From NCBI GenBank assembly GCA_036723975.1, contig DAIMGJ010000011.1:1-64000 (forward strand): a stretch of DNA of 64,000 nt. The letters run 5' to 3'. This document shows, piece after piece, positions 58,304 to 64,000 of the stretch. The position numbers were made by a program, and so were the translations under genes. The stretch's first letter is position 1. Each line of letters opens with the position of its first letter. The notes under the pieces were generated by a model. It did not search any database. It was not told the origin of the DNA and saw nothing but the letters and a program-made list of their open reading frames with translations. The stretch is from JAILEN01 sp036723975 (lineage in GTDB: Bacteria; Bacillota; Clostridia; Lachnospirales; Lachnospiraceae).

Positions 58304-59099
58304 TTGCTTCCGTTTCCTTCACATTTTTCATGCTTCTCAAATAACCGAAAAGCACCACACAAACCACAAGTAAAAAGATGAGTGTGGACAATGCCCACAA
58401 CGCGGTTTTGATTTCCGTCTGAGATCCCTTGGTTGCATTTACCACATAAGTGGAAATGGTATCAAAGGCCGCCGGCTTCGTATACGTGGTAATAAAGTAG
58501 TCATCCACGCTTAAGGTAACACTGGTTAAAAATCCGGAAACAATTCCGGGAACCAGCTCCTTTAAAACAACTTTGCGAAGTGCCATCCACGGGGTGCAGC
58601 CCAAGTCTAAAGCCGCCTCATATAAATGAGGATCCATGGCATAAAGTCTCGGTTTGATGGACAAATATACAAATGGCGTACATAAAACACATTGTCCGAT
58701 CAAAAGCGGCAAAAAGGTATCCTTTGAAATTCGAAGGAACACAATCAAAAGAATACATACGGAAAAACCGGTTACCACATCCGCATTTACCACGGGAATA
58801 CGGTTAAAAAATTCCAATACGGTCTTTTGCTTTTTGCTTCCGTAGTACACACCCAGTGCACCGCAGGTTCCAAGCACTACAGACAATATTGATACTGCAA
58901 GTGCCAAAGCCACGGTTCCGAATATCATGCTCCTTAATTCATCCGTGGTAAACAACGTCACATAATTGTGAAATGAAAACCCGCGGATTTTTCCAATCAT
59001 CGTGGATTTTGTAAAACTGTACACCGACAAAATAAGAATCGGAGAATACATAAACAAAAGTACCACGACAAGCCATAGACGGGAGATTATCTTTTTCAT
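58293..59099 (-). CDS. potC: Spermidine/putrescine ABC transporter permease PotC
   Basis: A 268-residue permease with six helices. The coupling-helix (EAA) motif is YEAALDLGCTPWMALRKVVLKELVPGI. Its start overlaps the potB stop by 4 bases and its end overlaps potD by 11, so translation is coupled. Confidence 0.95.
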   Translation of the reverse strand: MKKIISRLWLVVVLLFMYSPILILSVYSFTKSTMIGKIRGFSFHNYVTLFTTDELRSMIFGTVALALAVSILSVVLGTCGALGVYYGSKKQKTVLEFFNRIPVVNADVVTGFSVCILLIVFLRISKDTFLPLLIGQCVLCTPFVYLSIKPRLYAMDPHLYEAALDLGCTPWMALRKVVLKELVPGIVSGFLTSVTLSVDDYFITTYTKPAAFDTISTYVVNATKGSQTEIKTALWALSTLIFLLVVCVVLFGYLRSMKNVKETEANEK

Positions 59100-59884
59100 G
59101 ACAACACACCTCCCTTTTCTTTTTTCTCTTTATCTTCGTCTGTATCAAAAAGATTCAGAAGTGCAATCAATGTAAGAAGCACCGCGGAAATCATAGCTCC
59201 GTTATGCCAGTCGTAGGCACTGAAGTAGCTTCCGATTAAGCTTCCCATGATATACGTAGAGTTGTACATCAAATCCAAAACCACATAGTTTGTCATAGCC
59301 GGCAAAAATACCATGGTAATTCCGCTGATAATCCCCGGCTTGCTTAAAGGAAGCATTACCTTCCAAAGAATTGCGGCCTTGCCTGCTCCCAAATCCGCCG
59401 CTGCTTCCCACATAGAAGCATCAATTTTGGTAATGGAATTGTAAATCGGCAAAATCATAAAGGGCAAAAAGTCGTAGCTCATACCAAGGATGGTATTTAC
59501 AAAAGGATAATATGCAATATTCCCCTCAATCGCGGATAGGATTTCCTTTAACGCGGTAAGTCGAAGTACCGAGTTGATCCACATAGGCGTAATAAACATC
59601 ATTAGAACCAGTCTCGGATTTCTCACATATCCCCTGGCTAAAATATAGGCAGTCGGATATGCTAAAAGAAGACAAAACGCAGTTGTTAAAACACCTATCA
59701 ACAAACTGTAAAATAACGTAGCCTGGATTCTTTTGCTCTGGAAAAAATCCAAAAAGTTTTCTATAGTGGGCTGGCCGCTTCCATCGGTAAAGGCATAGTA
59801 CAAAACAATAATCAGCGGAAGCACCACGAATAAAACCATAAAAATTCCGTAGGGAATGCTAAGTTTACGTCCCGGAAATTTCAA
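59096..59884 (-). CDS. potB: Spermidine/putrescine ABC transporter permease PotB
   Basis: A 262-residue permease with six helices. The EAA motif is WEAAADLGAGKAAILWKVMLPLSKPGI, and it contains the typical PotB segment FLPAMTNYVVLDLMYN. It pairs with PotC in the membrane. It follows potA by 1 base. Confidence 0.95.
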   Translation of the reverse strand: MKFPGRKLSIPYGIFMVLFVVLPLIIVLYYAFTDGSGQPTIENFLDFFQSKRIQATLFYSLLIGVLTTAFCLLLAYPTAYILARGYVRNPRLVLMMFITPMWINSVLRLTALKEILSAIEGNIAYYPFVNTILGMSYDFLPFMILPIYNSITKIDASMWEAAADLGAGKAAILWKVMLPLSKPGIISGITMVFLPAMTNYVVLDLMYNSTYIMGSLIGSYFSAYDWHNGAMISAVLLTLIALLNLFDTDEDKEKKEKGGVLS

Positions 59885-59885
59885 C

Positions 59886-61205
59886 TTATGCTTCCTCCTT
59901 TAATTTGGTGTACTCGATCCGATTCTCAGGAACCACGATGGAAACAAAGTCTCCGGTGTTCCATAAATACTCGTCATTTACAAAATAGTTTAAGTTATCC
60001 TCGGTCTGAACGGTGTAACTATAGTGGTCACCCTTATAGATAATGGATACAATATTTCCCGTAATGTTTCCTTCTTCCGCATCATCGGAAAGTCTCGCAT
60101 GAGACGGCGAGAAGAACGCATCGTACAGCACGCCATCCCGCTCCACAACAAAGTGGTTCTTATGGGTATCGTAAAGCATAACATGAATATCTTCTGCAGC
60201 CACACTGACCCCGGTCTTATCTCCCACAGTAAGAGGGCGTTTATCATATACCACAATCTCGTTCTTTCCGCTCTGAAGGGTTATCTCATAATAGGTTCCT
60301 TTAAAAAGACAGGAAATCACTTCGCCGGAAATCTTTCCCTCGCCTTCCTTGCACCACACAAAGCCTTCCGGACGAATCACCACTTCCACTTCGGTTCCAA
60401 CCGGATAATCTTCTTCACAAGTAAAGGAAGCTCCTAAGAATTCCACCTGGCGGAACCCGCTCATCTTTCCGTGGAAAATATTACTTTCACCGATGAAATC
60501 GGCGACAAACGCATTGCTTGGTATACGATAGATATCCTCCGGTCGTCCTACCTGCTGGATATCTCCCTGAGACAATACAACAATACGATCTGACATGGTA
60601 AGGGCTTCTTCCTGATCGTGCGTTACAAAGATAAAGGTAATTCCCAGTTCTTCATGCATGTGCTTTAATTCCAACTGCATCTCTCGACGCATTTTGTAAT
60701 CAAGGGCTCCCAAAGGCTCATCCAAAAGCAGAATTTCCGGTTCGTTTACAATAGCGCGAGCGATGGCAATACGCTGCTGCTGTCCCCCGGACAACGTCTG
60801 TACCTTTCGTTTCTCAAATCCTTCTAAGTCTACAATTTCCAATGCCCTCCTTACCTTTTCCTCAATGGCAGGCTTGGACATTTTCTTTAATGTCAAACCA
60901 AAGGCAATGTTCTCGTAGACATTCATATGTGGAAACAGCGCATACTTTTGAAACACCGTATTAATCGGGCGTTCGTTGGGAGGAAGTTTTGCAATGTTTT
61001 CTCCGTGCAACAAAATCTCGCCCTCCGTGGGTGTTTCAAATCCTGCTATCATACGAAGCAGCGTGGTTTTACCACAGCCTGACGGTCCTAAAAGAGTAAC
61101 AAATTCACCCTTTTTGATTTGAAGATCCACACCGGAAATAACATCCGTTACTCCGTCGAAGGATTTTCTTAAGTGTTTCAATTCGATAATGTTTTTGTTT
61201 TCCAA
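59886..61205 (-). CDS. potA: Spermidine/putrescine ABC transporter ATP-binding protein PotA
   Basis: A 439-residue ATPase. Walker A is GPSGCGKTTL, the signature is LSGGQQQRIAIARA, and Walker B is LLLDEPLGALD, with the H loop in FVTHDQEEAL. The C-terminal ~200 residues hold TOBE-type regulatory domains, with a longer C-terminal region than the usual ~370-residue PotA. The start codon is TTG (MENKN), with GAGG about 9 bases upstream. It is the first gene of potABCD, behind a 19-bp inverted repeat that overlaps a TATAAT. Confidence 0.95.
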   Translation of the reverse strand: MENKNIIELKHLRKSFDGVTDVISGVDLQIKKGEFVTLLGPSGCGKTTLLRMIAGFETPTEGEILLHGENIAKLPPNERPINTVFQKYALFPHMNVYENIAFGLTLKKMSKPAIEEKVRRALEIVDLEGFEKRKVQTLSGGQQQRIAIARAIVNEPEILLLDEPLGALDYKMRREMQLELKHMHEELGITFIFVTHDQEEALTMSDRIVVLSQGDIQQVGRPEDIYRIPSNAFVADFIGESNIFHGKMSGFRQVEFLGASFTCEEDYPVGTEVEVVIRPEGFVWCKEGEGKISGEVISCLFKGTYYEITLQSGKNEIVVYDKRPLTVGDKTGVSVAAEDIHVMLYDTHKNHFVVERDGVLYDAFFSPSHARLSDDAEEGNITGNIVSIIYKGDHYSYTVQTEDNLNYFVNDEYLWNTGDFVSIVVPENRIEYTKLKEEA

Positions 61206-61221
61206 TCTTTTTTCCTCAATA

Positions 61222-61263
61222 AAAAAATGTATAATAAATCAACAGATTTATTATACATTTTTT
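61222..61263. terminator. Perfect 19-bp inverted repeat between DUF6033 gene and potA
   Basis: AAAAAATGTATAATAAATC (61222-61240) pairs with GATTTATTATACATTTTTT (61245-61263), loop AACA. On the minus strand it follows the DUF6033 gene and ends in a T-run, so it is a terminator of that gene. It also contains TATAAT 25-60 bases before potA, so it may double as part of the pot promoter or operator. Confidence 0.75.
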
Positions 61264-61294
61264 CTTGTAGAAATAAAGGATTTTATCCTTATTT

Positions 61295-62149
61295 TTAGCC
61301 TTTATAGTCGATATTTTGACCAAAGTTTAATTCTTCCGCGGTTACTACAGAATCAACTGCGGAATTGTAAGAAAAAGCAGACACCTTGTCAAACAAGCCT
61401 TCTGCGGAATCAGATTCGATGAAGTGATAGCTTACCTCGGCGTCTTCTTTTACCTTTTCTGCTTCTTCATGTCTCTTTTGGCGTGCTTCTTCCACACGCT
61501 CCTCGGCCTTTTCCTTCTCGGCTTTCTTCTTTTCTGCTTTCTTGGCTTCTGCCTTTGCTTCACGCTGTTTTTCGATACGCTTTGCCTGCGCCTCGGATGA
61601 TTTCTCCAATGTAGCAAAATAGCTTGCATTTCCGTGGGAATCAACGTTGATTCCAAAATTCTTTACGGACGCACCGCTGGAGACAAGAGAATTCTTCATC
61701 TCCGTCAGCTTGGTCTGAGCCATGGCGATGATTCCTTCGTACTTCTTCGCAAAGGAAGGATCGTTTGCCATCTTTTCCAGTTTTTCCGCATCGATTAAAA
61801 CCACCTGCTTACTTGCATTTCCGTAAGAAGCCGCATTTTTCTGCACTTGTGATTTTAAATCATTGGACACCAGAATAAACTCCATGTTTCCAAACTTGGA
61901 TTTTAATTTCTCATAGTATTCTTTTGCTTTGTCGGATAGTTGAACATCTCCTATGGCCAACCCATAGTCAGATGCCTTGGGAACCAATGAGCTTATTGAA
62001 GAAATCGGCTCATAGGTCTTGGTTTTGATTTCCTCTTTTTGAGAGGTCGCAGATGCAGTCCTGCTTTCCTCAACCTTTTTTGCGTCGGACGTTTTATAAG
62101 TCTGGACTGCTTGCTGATATGCATTCATTCCATAAATACTTGACGTCAT
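61295..62149 (-). CDS. DUF6033 family protein
   Basis: A 284-residue protein, apparently cytoplasmic or secreted by an unknown route, since no signal peptide is seen. It begins MTSSIYGMNAYQQAVQTYKT. The middle (about 65-190) is a mixed domain (QLSDKAKEYYEKLKSKFGNMEFILVSND; VLIDAEKLEKMANDPSFAKKY). A long, highly charged helix rich in Ala/Glu/Lys (about 190-235) is a probable coiled coil. This outline fits DUF6033, a clostridial family without known function. It is separated from potA by a terminator. Confidence 0.7.
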   Translation of the reverse strand: MTSSIYGMNAYQQAVQTYKTSDAKKVEESRTASATSQKEEIKTKTYEPISSISSLVPKASDYGLAIGDVQLSDKAKEYYEKLKSKFGNMEFILVSNDLKSQVQKNAASYGNASKQVVLIDAEKLEKMANDPSFAKKYEGIIAMAQTKLTEMKNSLVSSGASVKNFGINVDSHGNASYFATLEKSSEAQAKRIEKQREAKAEAKKAEKKKAEKEKAEERVEEARQKRHEEAEKVKEDAEVSYHFIESDSAEGLFDKVSAFSYNSAVDSVVTAEELNFGQNIDYKG

Positions 62150-62284
62150 AGTAAAACCTCCTTGTTTTCAACTGTGTAAATCCTTTTACAACAACTACTA
62201 TATTTAGAAGCCACATAAGTATAGTTTTCTATTTATTACATCGGAGCCTTCTTTATAAAGCTTAACACTTTTTCAAAAAATTTT

Positions 62285-62312
62285 TTGTATTTTTAAAAGA
62301 AACTGTTAAAAT
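62285..62312 (+). promoter_or_regulatory. Promoter of the ATP-grasp gene
   Basis: TTGTAT (62285-62290), a 16-base spacer, and TAAAAT (62307-62312) preceded by TGT (extended -10 form), 35 bases before the ATG. GAAGGGG serves as ribosome site. Confidence 0.65.
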
Positions 62313-62346
62313 AATCTGTGAAATACTTTAAGGAAGGGGACAAAGT

Positions 62347-63537
62347 ATGAATTTTATTTTTATTTCTCCCAATTTTCCGGGAAATTATTACCATTTTTGT
62401 GAAAAGTTATTGGAAAACGGCGTAAACGTGCTTGGAATCGGCGATGCACCTTACGAATCCTTAAGTAATGAACTTCGTTTTTCTCTAACGGAATACTACA
62501 AAGTTGAATCTTTGGAAGATTATGATTCCATGATTCGTGCTGTAGGATTCTTTACTTTTAAATATGGAAAAATCGATTGGATTGAGTCTAACAACGAGTT
62601 TTGGTTAAATCAGGATGCACGACTTAGGGTGGATTTCAATATCCATACCGGTTTTATCAAACAGACCGCAATCGACCGATTAAAAAAGAAATCTCTGATG
62701 AAGGAAATATTTGCGAAATCATCCATTCCTTCCGCCAGATATCATATGGTTTCCACCGCTGCAGCAGGCAAAAAGTTTGCAAAAGAAGTGGGATATCCGG
62801 TGGTTGTAACTGCGGATTTTACCTCCGATATTTCAGACACCTGGAAGTTAAATAATGATGACGAGCTGGAGAAGTTTTATAAAACCCGTCCATCCGGCGA
62901 GTTTATTATGGAAGAATATATCGACGGCGACGTTTATTCTTACGACGCCATCATCGACGATAAAGGAAATGCTCTTTTCGAATCCACAACCCGCTATCCT
63001 TCCGTATTGGATACGGTTATGAGCAAAAACGAGTTTTCTTATTTTGTATATCCGGATTTGCCGGAAGAACTTCAGGAAATCGGTAGAAAAACAGCAAAAG
63101 CCTTTGAATTGAAATGTCGATTTGTTCACTTTGAGTTTATCCGAATGGAAAAAGCAAAGAAAAACCTTGGAAGGAAAAACGACTTTATCGCTGTAAAAGT
63201 AAGCGGTTGTCCGGGAGGCGGTCCGATATGCGACATGATGAATTACGCTCATTCGTCCGACGTTTACCAAATTTGGGCAAATATGATTACCGGAAAAGAA
63301 ACAAAGCCCAGCAAATCGAAAAAGCCAATGTACAGCGTATATTCCTTCCGTCGCGGCAATCGAAGCTTTGCTCACACCAATCGAAAGATTTTACAGAAAT
63401 ATGCCTCCGCAATTTCCGATCACAGAGAGGTTCCGCCACTTGACTGGGAACACGAAGGCGAATACAGCTACATCGCAGTATTTGACACACTGCCAAAAGC
63501 GCAGGCCTTCCTCAGATATATTTCTGAAAGAAGATAA
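62347..63537 (+). CDS. ATP-grasp family ligase, substrate unknown
   Basis: A 396-residue ATP-grasp protein. The N-terminal pre-ATP-grasp domain starts MNFIFISPNFPGNYYHFCEKL. The ATP-binding lids contain KSLMKEIFAKSSIPSARY, GYPVVVTADFTSD, and the metal region GEFIMEEYIDGDVYSYDAI. The late active-site part (RFVHFEFIRM; IAVKVSGCPGGGP) is followed by a C-terminal domain with FRRGNRSFAH. It may form an amide bond or carboxylate an acceptor, as in dipeptide ligases. Public annotation often calls such proteins carbamoyl-phosphate synthase large-subunit-like. It is monocistronic, with its own promoter and terminator. Confidence 0.82.
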   Translation: MNFIFISPNFPGNYYHFCEKLLENGVNVLGIGDAPYESLSNELRFSLTEYYKVESLEDYDSMIRAVGFFTFKYGKIDWIESNNEFWLNQDARLRVDFNIHTGFIKQTAIDRLKKKSLMKEIFAKSSIPSARYHMVSTAAAGKKFAKEVGYPVVVTADFTSDISDTWKLNNDDELEKFYKTRPSGEFIMEEYIDGDVYSYDAIIDDKGNALFESTTRYPSVLDTVMSKNEFSYFVYPDLPEELQEIGRKTAKAFELKCRFVHFEFIRMEKAKKNLGRKNDFIAVKVSGCPGGGPICDMMNYAHSSDVYQIWANMITGKETKPSKSKKPMYSVYSFRRGNRSFAHTNRKILQKYASAISDHREVPPLDWEHEGEYSYIAVFDTLPKAQAFLRYISERR

Positions 63538-63541
63538 TTAA

Positions 63542-63588
63542 AAAAATCTCAAATAGTTTTCACATGAAAACTTATTTGAGATTTTTTT
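63542..63588 (+). terminator. Terminator of the ATP-grasp gene
   Basis: AAAAATCTCAAATA-GTTTTC pairs with GAAAAC-T-TATTTGAGATTTTT (one bulged T, loop ACAT), starting 4 bases after the stop and ending in a T-run. Confidence 0.9.
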
Positions 63589-63606
63589 ATTGCTATTAAT
63601 TATAAA

Positions 63607-63634
63607 AAAGACAGAGGAATGAACCTCTGTCTTT
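63607..63634 (-). terminator. Terminator of tRNA-Lys
   Basis: AAAGACAGAGG / CCTCTGTCTTT, 6-base loop, 5 bases after the tRNA 3' end on the minus strand, followed by TTTTATAATT. Confidence 0.9.
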
Positions 63635-63639
63635 GAAAG

Positions 63640-63712
63640 TGCGCGACCAGGGTCTCGAACCCTGGACACCCTGATTAAGAGTCAGGTGCTCTACCAACTG
63701 AGCTAGTCGCGC
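63640..63712 (-). tRNA. tRNA-Lys(CTT)
   Basis: A 73-base tRNA. The acceptor stem is GCGCGAC / GTCGCGC with discriminator A; CCA is not encoded. The D arm CTAGCTCAGTTGGTAGAGC is present. The anticodon stem CCTGA/TCAGG carries loop CTCTTAA, giving anticodon CTT (reads AAG). The T arm is CCAGG-GTTCGAG-ACCCTGG. All standard tRNA positions are filled. Confidence 0.96.
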
Positions 63713-63813
63713 ATCTGTTGTTTGTCACAACAAATGGAATTATATAACAGCAAAAATAATAATGCAAGTACTTTTTTTATTTTTTCACAAAAAATCCATA
63801 AATTATTTTTTTG

Positions 63814-64000
63814 CTAGCATTTTCCGGTAAATCCGTACCATCTCCAAGCACGATACAACGCAGCATCTTCCGCATCCGCGGGAACAAAATGAAGTTTATT
63901 TGCACGTCTCGCGAATTTACGAAGTTTTGATTTTCTATATGATTTCTTTTCCTCTTTGGAAGCATTTTGCATCGTATAAAACAGCATCAGTTCCACAAGT
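63814..64000 (-). CDS. C-terminal end of a gene cut by the window edge
   Basis: The minus-strand frame is open to the end of the window and stops at 63814. The visible ~60 residues are basic and end ALYRAWRWYGFTGKC. An internal ATG exists near 63996, but the frame continues upstream (LVELMLFYTM), so the true start may be outside. No family is recognised from this part. The region up to tRNA-Lys is AT-rich and without other features. Confidence 0.45.
   Translation of the reverse strand, partial: LVELMLFYTMQNASKEEKKSYRKSKLRKFARRANKLHFVPADAEDAALYRAWRWYGFTGKC

Noticed and set aside
63777..63965. Minus-strand frame of 62 codons near the window end
   Set aside because: It overlaps the partial gene at 63814-64000 in another frame, and its C-terminus is translated from the AT-rich spacer.

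Overview
The window looks like a chromosome segment of a Lachnospiraceae-type member of the Clostridia (Bacillota). The evidence is the tig-clpP-clpX-engB and dgt-dnaG-rpoD-trmK blocks, the strong AGGAGG ribosome sites, occasional GTG/TTG starts, and families common in that group (DUF5688, DUF6033, YolD-like next to a Y-family polymerase, DUF4430 with an ECF S component). Nothing in the sequence fixes the genus. Most genes are on the minus strand.

Layout. 1-4000: protein quality control (engB, clpX, clpP, tig). 4000-8310: a three-gene operon of a DJ-1/PfpI protein, a family III CoA-transferase and an Fe-S/FAD enoate reductase. 8390-11130: a CYTH protein, a zinc-ribbon membrane protein with an acidic Trp-rich tail, a small protein, and a secreted PI-specific phospholipase C broken near its C-terminus by a +1 frameshift. 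11300-12460: a cobalamin riboswitch ahead of a DUF4430 protein and an ECF S component. 12500-14750: an SOS-type operon (LexA box, Y-family polymerase, YolD-like protein). 14800-24600: glgP, ileS, small membrane proteins, then an MFS transporter/glycerophosphodiesterase/lipase operon. 24800-34390: a hydrolase and an RsuA-type pseudouridine synthase on the plus strand, then the replication/transcription macro-operon dgt-dnaG-rpoD-trmK-nif3-nucleoside kinase, and an exonuclease.

34447-42856 is an integrated element of about 8.4 kb. It lies between a tRNA-Leu(CAG) gene and that tRNA's old terminator. Its ends are a 20-bp duplication of the tRNA 3' end, and it carries a large serine recombinase. 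Cargo: a ClpX-like AAA+ ATPase that lacks the zinc domain but keeps an IGF (ClpP-docking) tripeptide, next to a DUF5688 protein and a small unknown protein; a type III toxin-antitoxin locus (two-repeat RNA, terminator, ToxN/CptN-like RNase); a lipoprotein and two membrane proteins; and a short ribbon-helix-helix regulator of 59 residues. It also has a phased T-tract array, a GC-rich cruciform and a GTGTGTAA repeat cluster. This is the accessory part of the window and the best candidate for an undescribed system.

42838-56860 holds the duplicated tRNA-Leu 5' region, a flavodoxin, and a compact signalling operon: an HD-GYP protein with a membrane and sensory N-terminus, a 1414-residue hybrid histidine kinase, a response regulator, and a second membrane HD-GYP whose HD dyad reads HE. 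Then come nth, an MntP-like protein, a TetR regulator, a third HD-GYP and a DUF308 protein. 56930-61205 is a complete potABCD polyamine transporter operon. The window ends with a DUF6033 protein, a plus-strand ATP-grasp protein, tRNA-Lys(CTT) and the C-terminal end of a further gene.

All calls come from reading the sequence; no database search or alignment program was run. Residue positions marked as rough are estimates.
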